64,000 nucleotides of DNA, taken from positions 248,001 to 312,000 of the forward strand of contig JBMOMJ010000016.1 in NCBI GenBank assembly GCA_049324695.1, given 5' to 3'. The stretch is from PMG-095 sp049324695 (GTDB taxonomy: Bacteria; Myxococcota_A; Polyangia; Polyangiales; Polyangiaceae). Below are positions 41,849 to 50,998 of the stretch, one piece after another; position 1 is the first letter of the stretch, and every line of letters begins with the position of its first letter. The translations under genes were made by a program, and so were the position numbers. The notes under the pieces are model-generated. The model saw nothing but the letters and a program-made list of their open reading frames with translations, ran no database searches and was not told where the DNA came from.

Positions 41849-44281
41849 GTGTTGAAAACTCGAACTCTCCACGACAATTGGCTATTTTCAGCGAAGAGCT
41901 GGCTCGCTGCGCCCGGTGGTTGGTACGGATACAGCAAGCTCGAGTGGCTGCGCGCGAGCGTGCCTGGTCACGTGCACCTCGATTTGCTGGCGAACGTTGT
42001 GATCGCCGATCCATACGAAAATCTGCAAGAGCTCGGCTCGCGCTGGGTCGACGAAGAGGACTGGGTTTACAAGACGGAGTTCGAGTTCACACCCGACGCC
42101 GGTCTGCCTCGTGTGAAGCTCTGCTGTGCTGGTCTCGACACCGTTGCGACTTTGTATCTGAACGGCAAGCAAATCGGCGCGCACGACAACATGTTCGTCG
42201 ACTGCGCGTTCGACGTCGGCGGCGCGCTGGTTGCAGGTAAGAACGAGCTCGAGATCCATTTCGAAGCGGCGCTGCGCGTTGGTTCACAGCGCCGGCACCA
42301 ATACTTCGAACGTGAAGGGCTGCCCCTCGACACCGTGCACTTCGATGAACGCGCCTTCGTGCGCAAAGCGCAGTACATGTTTGGTTGGGATTGGGGCCCG
42401 CGGCTCGTCTCTGCAGGGATCTGGGGCAAACTCGAATTGGTTCAGTACCAAGCACGCTTCGAGCACGTGCACGTCTCGCAGCGGCATTTGCCGGACGGCA
42501 GTGTGGAGCTCCGTTTCGCGTCGGAGTTCGAAGGGCAGGGCCAAGCCGTTCACTTCATCGAAGGCGTGCCGGGCAGTTTCCGCGATGGTGAGAGCGTGCG
42601 CATCGAAAAACCCGAGCTTTGGTGGCCGCGTGGCTTCGGCAAGCAGCACTTGTATCGCGTGACCAGCTTATTGGTGCCGAATGCGACTGCGCCGCGCGCA
42701 GAGCTCGAAAGCGCCGCTTTGGATCGCCGCGAGACGCGCGTCGGTCTGCGGCGCGTGGCGATTGTGCAGAAAGCCGACAGCTTCGGTGAGTCGTTTGAAT
42801 TCGAATGGAACGGCCTGCGCGTGTACTGCGTGGGCGCCAATTGGATCCCCGACTCGTGTTTTCCGGCCAGCGTCACGCGCGAGCAGGTGCGCGCGCAGAT
42901 TGAGCGTGCTGTTGGCCTCAACATGAACATGCTGCGCATCTGGGGTGGCGGCGTTTACGAGAGTGAAGACTTTTATGACGCGTGCGACGAGCTGGGCGTT
43001 TTGGTTTGGCAAGACTTCCCGTACGCGTGCAGCTTCTATCCGGATGGCCCGGAAGCGCAGGAAGTGGCGCGCCAAGAAGCCAGCGCTGCGGTGAAGCGCC
43101 TGCGCAATCGTGCGAGCCTCGCGATCTGGTGTGGCAATAACGAGAACCTCACCATGTTCCAAGACAAGTGGACGGATGCGAGCAAGCATCCGCCGCGCTA
43201 CTACGGCGGAAATCTCTACGACGGCGTCTTGCCCGAAGTCGTGAAGCAGCTCGACCCGGAGCACCCCTACATTCCAAGCTCTCCCTTCGGCGGTGAGCGC
43301 GCCAACGGCGGTGGCGTCGGCGATCAGCACTACTGGGACGTTTGGCACGGCCGCGGCGATTGGAAGTACTACGAAGACTCGACGGCGCGCTTCTGCTCGG
43401 AGTTCGGCTTTGCAGCGGCGCCAGGGCGGCGTGCGCTCGGCCGCATGGCGAGCGGTGAAAAGTCGCCGCTCGATCTGGAGGTGCGCGACGCGCGCGCGCG
43501 TTGGCACGACAAGACCAGGAAGGGCTACGAAACCTTCATTCAATACGTGGAGCTTCACTATCCCGTGTCGCGCACGTTGGAAGACTGGCTCTACTACTCA
43601 CAGCTCAACCAGCGCGACGCGCTTCGGCACGGCATCGAGCATTTCCGACGCTCCGAGTTTTGCAAAGGTTCGCTCATCTGGCAGCTCAATGATTGCTGGC
43701 CGGTGCAAAGCTGGGCCGTGATCGATTCGGAGTTCACGCTGAAGGCGGCCGCTTTCGAGCTCGAGCGTCTTTACGCACCAGCGCTGATCAGCCTCGAAAA
43801 GCTCGATGGGCGCGTGCGTGTGTGGGCGGTGCTCGACAACGCTGCTGCGCCGCTCAAAACCGAGCTCAAGCTCGAAGCGCGCTCGTTGCTCGACGGTCGT
43901 GCCCTGGTCGAACAGCGCGTGCCGCTCGAGCTCAAAGTTGGTGAGCGTCGTGTCGTGGCCGAGCTCGACAGTTCCAGATTCGAGGCAGCTTCGACGGTGG
44001 TCGTGGCCGAGCTCGAAGGGCGCACCACCTTCCGCTTGCTCGAGGAGCCCAAGAACTCACGTTTCGGCAACGCCAAGCTTTCCGTTGCTGTAGAAGGCAC
44101 AGAGCTCGTGGTGCACAGCGACTTGCCCGTGGTGGATCTCTACGTGTGGGATGAAGCGGGGGAGCTCGCGCTGTCGCACAACTTCATCACGTTGAACGCC
44201 GGCGCGACGCGGCGCATCGCGCTACGCGGCACGCCGAAAAAACTCGCGGCGCGCAGCCTGGCTGGGCGCCACGCGCTTTAA
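41849..44281 (+). CDS. beta-mannosidase (glycoside hydrolase family 2)
   Basis: An exo-acting GH2 enzyme that removes terminal beta-mannose from oligosaccharides or N-glycan-type cores. 810 residues from GTG 41849: a sugar-binding N-terminal domain (VPGHVHLDLLANVVIADPYE), an immunoglobulin-like domain, then the TIM barrel. GWDWGPRLVSAGIWG is typical of beta-mannosidases. The acid/base is Glu432 in GNNENLT and the nucleophile Glu518 in CSEFGFA. There is no signal peptide, so it is cytoplasmic or takes an unusual route. The start is uncertain: 41840 (GTG) and 41813 (TTG) are in frame, and none has a ribosome site. Convergent with the PP2C gene, two bases apart. Confidence 0.9.
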   Translation: MLKTRTLHDNWLFSAKSWLAAPGGWYGYSKLEWLRASVPGHVHLDLLANVVIADPYENLQELGSRWVDEEDWVYKTEFEFTPDAGLPRVKLCCAGLDTVATLYLNGKQIGAHDNMFVDCAFDVGGALVAGKNELEIHFEAALRVGSQRRHQYFEREGLPLDTVHFDERAFVRKAQYMFGWDWGPRLVSAGIWGKLELVQYQARFEHVHVSQRHLPDGSVELRFASEFEGQGQAVHFIEGVPGSFRDGESVRIEKPELWWPRGFGKQHLYRVTSLLVPNATAPRAELESAALDRRETRVGLRRVAIVQKADSFGESFEFEWNGLRVYCVGANWIPDSCFPASVTREQVRAQIERAVGLNMNMLRIWGGGVYESEDFYDACDELGVLVWQDFPYACSFYPDGPEAQEVARQEASAAVKRLRNRASLAIWCGNNENLTMFQDKWTDASKHPPRYYGGNLYDGVLPEVVKQLDPEHPYIPSSPFGGERANGGGVGDQHYWDVWHGRGDWKYYEDSTARFCSEFGFAAAPGRRALGRMASGEKSPLDLEVRDARARWHDKTRKGYETFIQYVELHYPVSRTLEDWLYYSQLNQRDALRHGIEHFRRSEFCKGSLIWQLNDCWPVQSWAVIDSEFTLKAAAFELERLYAPALISLEKLDGRVRVWAVLDNAAAPLKTELKLEARSLLDGRALVEQRVPLELKVGERRVVAELDSSRFEAASTVVVAELEGRTTFRLLEEPKNSRFGNAKLSVAVEGTELVVHSDLPVVDLYVWDEAGELALSHNFITLNAGATRRIALRGTPKKLAARSLAGRHAL

Positions 44282-44283
44282 CG

Positions 44284-45057
44284 TCACTCCACCCAGCGCG
44301 CCAGCACGCAGGTGATGTTATCGGGACCGCCGTTTTCGTTGGCGGTCTCGATCAGGCGCTGCGTTGCGTTGGGTAGGTCGCGCGAGCCGAGCACGATTTC
44401 GAGCATGCGCTCGTCGGTAACGGGACCGCACAGGCCGTCGCTGCACAGCAACATCACGTCACCAGCGCGCGGCGCCTCGAAGCGCGTGTCCACCTTCACG
44501 GTGTCTTTCATACCGAGAGCGCGCACGATCACGTTCTTGTGAGGGAAGTTCGCGATCTCCTCGTCCGTGAGGCGCTTCATCTTCTTGTAGTCGTTGAGCA
44601 AGCTGTGATCTTCCGTCAGCTGCTCGATGCGCCGCTCACGAATGCGGTACACGCGGCTGTCGCCCACGTGCGCGATGTACACGCCGTCTTCCACAGCGAA
44701 CAGGGCCACGAGCGTCGTGCCCATGCCACGCTGCTTGGCGTTGCGCTGCGCCTGCTCGTAAATGCGCAGGTTGCACAGCTTGATGCCGGTGATCAGCCGG
44801 TTCTCTTCGTAGCCGCGCGAGCGGTCCATCTTGTAGGGCCAGGTCCGCTCCGGGTCGTCCGACGTCGACGCGAAGAACTCCTGCAGTGTGTCGACCGCCA
44901 TCTTGGAAGCGATCTCGCCAGAGGCGTGACCACCCATTCCGTCAGCGACGACGTAGAGTCCGTACTCCGCCATGATGGCGAAGTTGTCCTCGTTGTGACT
45001 GCGCTTGCGGCCTACATCAGTTTGGCCGGCAACTTCGATCCTGAGAGGCCGGTTCAT
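44284..45057 (-). CDS. PP2C-family Ser/Thr protein phosphatase
   Basis: A 257-residue stand-alone PPM/PP2C phosphatase, metal-dependent and cytoplasmic, the usual counterpart of Hanks kinases. All motifs are present: GRKRSHNEDN (metal Asp/Glu), VVADGMGGHASGE, GTTLVALF, HVGDSRVYR, LLCSDGLCG and GGPDNIT. Residues outside the core are few, so no regulatory domain is fused. An upstream TTGACA (minus strand) may be its -35. Substrates may include the kinases elsewhere in the window, but no kinase is adjacent. Confidence 0.95.
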   Translation of the reverse strand: MNRPLRIEVAGQTDVGRKRSHNEDNFAIMAEYGLYVVADGMGGHASGEIASKMAVDTLQEFFASTSDDPERTWPYKMDRSRGYEENRLITGIKLCNLRIYEQAQRNAKQRGMGTTLVALFAVEDGVYIAHVGDSRVYRIRERRIEQLTEDHSLLNDYKKMKRLTDEEIANFPHKNVIVRALGMKDTVKVDTRFEAPRAGDVMLLCSDGLCGPVTDERMLEIVLGSRDLPNATQRLIETANENGGPDNITCVLARWVE

Positions 45058-45083
45058 CTTGGTGCGGCAAGCGCCGGATCTAC

Positions 45084-45112
45084 ATCCTCGCCGCCGCTCA
45101 TCTAGTTGTCAA
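45084..45112 (-). promoter_or_regulatory. possible promoter of the PP2C gene
   Basis: Read on the minus strand, a perfect TTGACA (45112-45107) is followed after 17 bases by GAGGAT (45089-45084), a poor -10. It lies about 30 bases upstream of the phosphatase start. The -35 match is notable in such GC-rich DNA. Confidence 0.3.
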
Positions 45113-45187
45113 TTCTAGTATAAACACCTGGTCGGCCCGTCGGTCTCGGTGTGTGCGATCGGGACGCGAGCCGGCTCGCATTTCTTG

Positions 45188-46441
45188 CTACTTCGACTGC
45201 TGCGGAGCGGGCGCGGGAGCAGTTGGAGTTTTCGGAACGGGTGCGGGAGCGACGGGAGCTTTTGGTGCGGCGGGCGGCGTCGCAGCGGATGGAGCGCTTG
45301 GCGCCGCTGGCGGTTTTGCTGAAGCGGGTGCGACGGGTGCGCTGGGAGCCGTCGGCACGGGTTGAGTCGGCGCACCCAAGCGCACCGACGCCGTGCGGTA
45401 AGAGCCTTTGCTGAAGATGAGTAGGTCGAGCTTCTCGTTGGGAGCGTAGCGGGCGAGCACAGCGCGCAGCCCGTCTTCGGTGACTACGGGACTTCCAGCC
45501 ACGGCGACCAGCACGTCCGCCGCTTCCGGATTTTCGTTTGCGATGAGGCCCAACGCCGCCGCCGGACTCTGCGCTTCTACGGAAGTGATCGAGAGCCCGC
45601 GCACCACGCCGGTATCTGCGGCGCGCCCTGCGATGCCAAGGCGCGGCAACTGAAAGCCGGACGATGCCGGTCGCGTGCGCAAGAAAGCGCGCACCTCACT
45701 CACTGGCAACGCAACTGGCGCCGCAGTGCAACCAGTACTCCCCGTGGCACAGCCGCTCACGATGATCGCCGCTGCATCACCGCGCTCGTCGATCAGTGGC
45801 CCACCGAGCTCATTGGGCTTCGGCGACGTCGCGAGCTTCAGCACCGGGTGCCCGTTCACTTCGGACATGCCCTGGGTCGTTTGCGCTATGGCATTCAAAG
45901 TGCGATTCGCCGCCAAGCTGAAGCTCGTCAGCTTGGCGGAGCCTTGTGGCATGGGCCCTTCCGCCGCCTTCAAGCCATTCTGATTGCGCGCCGTCTTCGG
46001 CACCAGCAGCGCCAAATCGCGCGAGGCATCGCTGTGCCCAATGCGCACCTGCTCCAGCGCGCCGCTTGCGTAGCGCACCAACAACTGCCCCGGCGTGATT
46101 CGCGACATCGCCGTGAGCACGCGACCATCGCCGTTCAGAACGATACCCAGCGCTGCGACACGCCCAGCTTGCTCCACTAGCACCACGCCGCTCTTATCGG
46201 GCGCGGGCGTCGCTGCAGCCGGTGCGCTCGCCGACGCCACCGCGGGAGCAGCAGGAGCAGCGGGTGCGGGAGCGGGGGCGGGGGTAGCTGCGCGCGCCGG
46301 TGTTGGCGTCGGCGTTGCTGCTGCCGGCGCGGCGGGTGCGGACGGTGGGGAGGCGGGCGCGGCCTTGGTTTGGGCGTGAGCGACCGCCGACATCGACGCG
46401 ACGGCACACACAGCGACTCGAAGCCAGACAGGAGCGGACAT
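45188..46441 (-). CDS. catalytically inactive HtrA/DegP-like protein with PDZ domain
   Basis: A 417-residue exported protein. Signal peptide to AVAHAQ; residues ~27-80 are a Pro/Ala/Thr repeat linker. Residues ~85-270 follow the trypsin-like HtrA fold, but the triad is broken: Ser113 stands where ILTNNHVV has His, Asp142 is kept (RDLALL), and GNSGGPL has become NELGGPL, so Leu212 replaces the serine. A PDZ domain (VRGLSITSVEAQSPAAALGL, DVLVAVAGSPVVT) follows, then a Pro/Ala-rich tail. It cannot be a serine protease; a chaperone-like, peptide-sensing or scaffolding role is likely. It lies 69 bases downstream of rpiA on the same strand. Confidence 0.82.
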   Translation of the reverse strand: MSAPVWLRVAVCAVASMSAVAHAQTKAAPASPPSAPAAPAAATPTPTPARAATPAPAPAPAAPAAPAVASASAPAAATPAPDKSGVVLVEQAGRVAALGIVLNGDGRVLTAMSRITPGQLLVRYASGALEQVRIGHSDASRDLALLVPKTARNQNGLKAAEGPMPQGSAKLTSFSLAANRTLNAIAQTTQGMSEVNGHPVLKLATSPKPNELGGPLIDERGDAAAIIVSGCATGSTGCTAAPVALPVSEVRAFLRTRPASSGFQLPRLGIAGRAADTGVVRGLSITSVEAQSPAAALGLIANENPEAADVLVAVAGSPVVTEDGLRAVLARYAPNEKLDLLIFSKGSYRTASVRLGAPTQPVPTAPSAPVAPASAKPPAAPSAPSAATPPAAPKAPVAPAPVPKTPTAPAPAPQQSK

Positions 46442-46510
46442 CGCCCGCCAGTTTACACCCACTCTGCCGCAAACGCCCGAGCGCCGCGCGCCGCCCTTTC
46501 GCGAACGCAA

Positions 46511-47194
46511 CTACCCGGCTGGTTTTACGAGCTCATCCACGCCGCCCGCGCGTGCAACCAGCACCGCGTCGGCGCGCCCGCAGAACAAGCCCGTCTCCAC
46601 CACGCCCGGGATCGTCTTCAACGCCACGTCGAGCGCGTGCGGCGTCTCGACCGGTCCCGCCGCGAGATCGTACACGTAGTTGCCGGAGTCCGTGCGAAAA
46701 GGCTTGCCTGCGGTTTGCCGCAACGTCGCGCGCCCGTAGGCACCGATCAAATGCGCCGTCTCGTGGTGCGCGAACGGCAACACCTCGATCGGAATTGCCC
46801 AGCGCTCGCCCAGCTTCTCACTCAGCTTGCTCTCGTCCACGATGATCACGTTGCTACGCGACGCGTAGTTCACGATCTTCTCGCGCGTGTGTGCGCCGCC
46901 GCCCCCCTTGATCAAATCCAAGTTTTTGCTGACCTCGTCAGCACCATCCACACAAATCAAAACATCCCAGGGACCATCGTCGTCCAACAACGGAATGCCG
47001 AGCGAGCTTGCCAGCTTGCGACTCTGCTCACTGGTTGGCACCCCCACATACTCCTTACCAGCGCGCACCAGCTCGGCCACACCTTCGATGAAGTAACGTA
47101 CGGTCGACCCCGTGCCGAGCCCGATGATTCCCGCTGGCGGTAACTTGGCGAGGGCAGCTTCAGCCGCCGCGCGCTTCACGCGGTCCTGATTCAT
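46511..47194 (-). CDS. rpiA: ribose-5-phosphate isomerase A
   Basis: RpiA interconverts ribose-5-phosphate and ribulose-5-phosphate in the pentose phosphate pathway. 227 residues, the usual length. Motifs: GLGTGSTV near the N-terminus (phosphate binding), DGADEVSKNLDLIKGGGGAH with the catalytic region and substrate loop, and LREK-type TREKIV after it. ATG 47194 is the natural start. It is followed on the same strand by the HtrA-like gene, with which it may share a transcript although no functional link is evident. Confidence 0.96.
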   Translation of the reverse strand: MNQDRVKRAAAEAALAKLPPAGIIGLGTGSTVRYFIEGVAELVRAGKEYVGVPTSEQSRKLASSLGIPLLDDDGPWDVLICVDGADEVSKNLDLIKGGGGAHTREKIVNYASRSNVIIVDESKLSEKLGERWAIPIEVLPFAHHETAHLIGAYGRATLRQTAGKPFRTDSGNYVYDLAAGPVETPHALDVALKTIPGVVETGLFCGRADAVLVARAGGVDELVKPAG

Positions 47195-47276
47195 GTGACC
47201 GGGCCCTTAAATCAAGCTCTCCGTCCCGGCAACGAGAACCACCGCCCTTCCGCGGACCCCCCGCCTGCGCTCGGCG

Positions 47277-47316
47277 CTTTTCCCCGAAAACCCGACCTTT
47301 TCCCCAAAAACCCGAC
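47277..47316. repeat. 20-base direct tandem duplication before a membrane protein gene
   Basis: Two adjacent 20-base copies (CTTTTCCCC-A/G-AAAACCCGAC) lie 17 bases before the start of the zinc-ribbon membrane protein gene. They differ at one position only. Confidence 0.85.
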
Positions 47317-47332
47317 ATGGCAAAGTGATGCG

Positions 47333-48157
47333 ATGGCCCGGCTGATTGCCGCGACGTGCCCCAAGTGCGGGGCCGGCGTGCGACTCGATCCCGACAAATC
47401 CTTCGTCACCTGCTCCTACTGCGGCGTCAGCTCGTTCGTCGAGACACCCAAGCGCCGCGCCACCGAACAAATCCAACAAGCGCAGCCGGTCATCCACATC
47501 GAGCGCATACCGCGCAGTCTGGGTTGCTTTCCCGCGCTCATCACCGTCGTCATCATCCTGATCGCGATCGGTGCCTTCTCTGGGCAACTCCTCGGCAACC
47601 TTTCCCTCCTCGGTGGACGTGGTCTTGGGATTAGTAGTGGAAAGCCCTTCACGTTACCGATCTCACTACCCAGCGGCGTCAGTTTCGTCCCCACGCCCGT
47701 CGTCGAGGAGGACATCTTCAAAGACCCCACTATCGTCAAACGTCGCTTCGAAGAGCGCCTCGGCAAACCGGTCATGGTCAAGGAGCTCGTCCTCTATCCA
47801 ACCTACGCCATTGCCGAAGCTCAGGATCCCAAAGCCAAACACCACCTCGATCGCTACGTCTATCGCAACGCCACGCTCGGTGATCCCGATCCCGTTCGCC
47901 TCTCCGGTAGCGAGCGTGACGTTGACCGCCTCGTCTTCTCGCTAGACAAAATCGCGTTCGACAAACTCCCCGCCATCATCCAAGCCGCGCCCGTCACCGA
48001 CCTCCCCTTGGAAGAAGCCAAAGTCACTCACGTCATCATCACCCGCGACGTCTTCTCCAAACAAACTCCTGTCTTTCGCATCTACGTCAGCGGCCCGCGC
48101 GATAGCGGCTACGTCGAATACGATGCTAACGGTAAACGCGGCCGCGTCGTGCGGTGA
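47333..48157 (+). CDS. zinc-ribbon membrane protein
   Basis: A 274-residue protein. The N-terminus is a zinc ribbon (CPKCG...CSYCG, residues ~9-33); a hydrophobic segment follows at about 61-83 (ALITVVIILIAIGAFSGQLL), and then a C-terminal domain of about 180 residues outside (VKRRFEERLGKPVMVKELVL, YPTYAIAEAQDPKAKHHLDR, VFRIYVSGPRDSGYVEYDAN) with no family I recognise. ATG 47333 is preferred; the frame is open to 47195 but the upstream residues are Pro-rich and duplicate-derived. Divergent from rpiA. Confidence 0.78.
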   Translation: MARLIAATCPKCGAGVRLDPDKSFVTCSYCGVSSFVETPKRRATEQIQQAQPVIHIERIPRSLGCFPALITVVIILIAIGAFSGQLLGNLSLLGGRGLGISSGKPFTLPISLPSGVSFVPTPVVEEDIFKDPTIVKRRFEERLGKPVMVKELVLYPTYAIAEAQDPKAKHHLDRYVYRNATLGDPDPVRLSGSERDVDRLVFSLDKIAFDKLPAIIQAAPVTDLPLEEAKVTHVIITRDVFSKQTPVFRIYVSGPRDSGYVEYDANGKRGRVVR

Positions 48158-48215
48158 CACCAGGTGCGATGCTCGGAAGCGATACTCCCGGTTGATGCGA
48201 CCGCCGCTGCGGGAA

Positions 48216-49967
48216 TCAACCTGCGTTGGGCGGTACGCCGGCAATTGGATCCGGTGAGACCCGCTTTAGGATCGCGTACCCGAGCTCTGGCCTGCTAACG
48301 ATGGTTGCGTAGTTCTTTTCGAAGCGTCGCCGCCAGCGGTGACGCCGGTCGATGCCAGTCTTGACCAGAAGTACGAAGTCCGGCTGCGTTGCCGGATCAC
48401 CGTAGGTCATTTGCATCATTCGGCGAATGTATTGAGGCTCGAAGGCCCACACCAGCCAGTGGGTGAAGGTCCGCGGGCGCATGCGAGTAGCTAGGTAGCC
48501 GACGGAGAAACTATCGAAGATGGCCAGCGTCTTGCCTGGCTCTTCGACGCGTTTGAGATCCTCATCGACTGCAACCAGAAGGGCCGCTTGTTGTGCGCCC
48601 GTCAATGCACCACGAAAAGGCCCCGCGCTGACGCGTGTATCATTGTCACGCACCTTCTGCTGTTCGCTGTAGGCCAGGTCGCGAAGATTGTGCAGTTGCG
48701 CGATGAGAGCGGCGGCGCAAAAGCCGTAGACGCAAAGCGTCGTGTAAGGCTCGCGCGGGGAAGTGTACGAGAGCTCTTCACTGAGCTTCGCCAAGCTGAC
48801 GACACCGGCCACGAGCGTTGGCAACGTGCCGAGATACGCAACGGCGAGCCCGTTGGCACTCGTCAGCGCAATGGTGATCATCGAGACCACGCCCGGAAGC
48901 CACAACAAAGCCAACACCAGCCGGCGTTCACGAAAGCTTCGCGCGGCCAATGAGCAAGCTGGCGCAAGCAACGGGAGTAACGTCTGGAATGTCGCCGGAT
49001 GGGTAGTCAGCGTCGCCTTCAGACCGGAGAAGTACAGCGCAAGAAACGTTAGCGGCGTGATCGCTGCCAGTGCAGGCGCGCTCCGCGGAACGCTTGCAAG
49101 CAGGGCCGGCAACGTAACGAATAGCGCCGCGAAACCTAGCCATTGCCAGCGCTGCGCGAGCAAAGCGTCTCGATAGTTTTCTACTTTCTCGAGTAGCGTG
49201 TGGCGCGCGTAGCCGATCCCCTCGGCGAACTCCAGAGCTCGCTGCAGCCCGCCCGGTGCGATCCAGAGGATGAACGCAACCGCGGCGACGATGCATCCCA
49301 ATACTCCCAGGCCAAGCCCAATGAGCGCTCGCTTGAACTCCTCACGGGGCAGACGTTGGTGTAGCCGCCATACCAACAACGGAACGTGGAGGAGAAAAGC
49401 CAGCAGCAGCGTTGGGTAGCTAAAGATGGCTGTGCCGAAGAAAACGCTGGCGAGGAAGAGATTGCGCCCGGGTCTTTCGAAGAACGCGAGCGCGCTCAGT
49501 AGCACTCCACACAAAAAACCAAACGCTCCGAAGGTGTTGTAACTCAGAGCAAGCAGGTTGTAATACGTGAATGAGAGGATGAGAGCTGCGCACCAACATC
49601 CCAGAGCGCGACCTGCGACCTGAGCTACGAAGCGGTACGTTAGGTACGAGCAAAAGCCGGCGTACACGACGTACAGCCAGCGATTGAAAAGGATGATGCC
49701 GTCTGTTCCGTGCAGCCAGACGTAGACGCTGTAGAGCGGCATCAACAGGATGGCTGCGTTCTGATGGATGGCCAGCTCGTCGAGGTACGGCTTGTTGCCA
49801 AGTAGAAACCCGTACGTCATTGCGCTGTAGAAGGGTTCGTCGGTACCGCCGGTGCCCACCGGCACGCGCAGGATCAGCACCAGCCCCGCGATTAGCCAAG
49901 CCACGATTGCAACGACCAGTGCAGGGGAAGCTCTCAGTGACTGCAATTGGGCGAGGGCGACTCTCAT
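48216..49967 (-). CDS. polytopic membrane protein, ArnT/PMT-like glycosyltransferase
   Basis: A 583-residue protein with about 11-12 transmembrane segments. The first outer loop has TDEPFYSAM, an acidic motif placed where GT-C transferases of the ArnT/PMT type carry their catalytic Asp/Glu. A soluble C-terminal part (from about residue 475) includes FDSFSVGYLATRMRPRTFTH. It probably transfers sugar from a polyprenyl-phosphate donor on the outer face of the membrane, but the acceptor is unknown. ATG 49967 is chosen over TTG 49988. It is divergent from mutM, with 92 bases between the starts. Confidence 0.72.
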   Translation of the reverse strand: MRVALAQLQSLRASPALVVAIVAWLIAGLVLILRVPVGTGGTDEPFYSAMTYGFLLGNKPYLDELAIHQNAAILLMPLYSVYVWLHGTDGIILFNRWLYVVYAGFCSYLTYRFVAQVAGRALGCWCAALILSFTYYNLLALSYNTFGAFGFLCGVLLSALAFFERPGRNLFLASVFFGTAIFSYPTLLLAFLLHVPLLVWRLHQRLPREEFKRALIGLGLGVLGCIVAAVAFILWIAPGGLQRALEFAEGIGYARHTLLEKVENYRDALLAQRWQWLGFAALFVTLPALLASVPRSAPALAAITPLTFLALYFSGLKATLTTHPATFQTLLPLLAPACSLAARSFRERRLVLALLWLPGVVSMITIALTSANGLAVAYLGTLPTLVAGVVSLAKLSEELSYTSPREPYTTLCVYGFCAAALIAQLHNLRDLAYSEQQKVRDNDTRVSAGPFRGALTGAQQAALLVAVDEDLKRVEEPGKTLAIFDSFSVGYLATRMRPRTFTHWLVWAFEPQYIRRMMQMTYGDPATQPDFVLLVKTGIDRRHRWRRRFEKNYATIVSRPELGYAILKRVSPDPIAGVPPNAG

Positions 49968-50059
49968 CGAAGGTTTTTCCGGCGCCAAGTCTAGGCTCTC
50001 GACCGTGATCTCACGAGGGTACCATTGCCAGGCAAGCTTCTTGATGGAAGAAGCTAGCC

Positions 50060-50935
50060 ATGCCGGAGCTACCGGAAGTCGAAGTCACGCGTCGTCAAAT
50101 CGAAAAGGTGTTGCTCGGCCGCCGCGTGCGGCGCGTGGATACGACGCCTCCGAGCTACTTCTTTTTGACGCGCCCGGCGGAGTTGAAGACGCGACTCGTG
50201 GGTCGGCGCTTCGTAGCGCTCGAACGAATCGGTAAGTATCTGCTGGCAACGCTCGACGATGGGTCTCGCCTGTTGCTTCACCTGGGTATGACGGGACAGC
50301 TGTTCGCCGCGGGTTCGAGCAGTCCACGGCTGCTGTCGGCACGCACGCGACGCACGTTGAACGAGGGGGCGCAGGCTAGCTTCGAACCGGATTTGCACAC
50401 GCACCTAGTGTTGCATCTCAGCGGAAGCGGGCCCGCGATTTACTTTCGCGACGTGCGCAAGTTTGGGAAGGTCGCCTGGATTGCACCGGGGAAAGAGCAT
50501 CCTCGTCTAAACGAGCTTGGTCCAGACGCGCTGATCGCGAGTGGTAGCGACTTGTTCCTGGCGACGCGTTCGCGCGGTACTCCCATCAAAAGCACGTTGC
50601 TCGATCAGGGTGTGCTAGCTGGCGTCGGCAACATTTACGCTGACGAGGCGCTATTTCTCGCTCGCGTGCATCCGCTGCGTGCGGCGCGCAGCCTCACGCG
50701 CCCAGAGTGCGATGCGATCATGGCAGCCGTGAAGCGCGTGATGAAGCGTTCTATCAAGACCGGCGGCTCGAGCATCAGCGACTACGTGCGCCCCGATGGA
50801 TCCGACGGCGGCTATCAAAGCGAGCGGCGCGTCTATGCGCGCACCGGCGAGCCCTGCAAACGCTGTCGCACGCCGATCGAACGCATCGTCGTGGGGCAGC
50901 GCTCGACGCACTTTTGCCCGCAATGCCAGCGCTGA
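50060..50935 (+). CDS. mutM: formamidopyrimidine-DNA glycosylase
   Basis: Fpg/MutM excises 8-oxoguanine and formamidopyrimidines and cuts the strand by beta/delta elimination. 291 residues. The N-terminal PELPEVE holds the catalytic Pro2 and Glu3; the Lys in RIGKYLLATL and the helix-turn-helix region GVGNIYADEALF are conserved; the C-terminal zinc finger is CKRC...CPQC. An insert of about 20 residues (SSSPRLLSARTRRTLNEGAQ) lies between the LHLGMTGQLF and THLVLHLS strands, so the protein is slightly longer than E. coli MutM (269). The start is fixed by PELPEVE. Confidence 0.96.
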   Translation: MPELPEVEVTRRQIEKVLLGRRVRRVDTTPPSYFFLTRPAELKTRLVGRRFVALERIGKYLLATLDDGSRLLLHLGMTGQLFAAGSSSPRLLSARTRRTLNEGAQASFEPDLHTHLVLHLSGSGPAIYFRDVRKFGKVAWIAPGKEHPRLNELGPDALIASGSDLFLATRSRGTPIKSTLLDQGVLAGVGNIYADEALFLARVHPLRAARSLTRPECDAIMAAVKRVMKRSIKTGGSSISDYVRPDGSDGGYQSERRVYARTGEPCKRCRTPIERIVVGQRSTHFCPQCQR

Positions 50936-50998
50936 GGCCGTTGGCCAGGCAGTCGCTCGGGTGTGGCGGCGCCAGGAGGACAATGCTACCCGCCTCGC

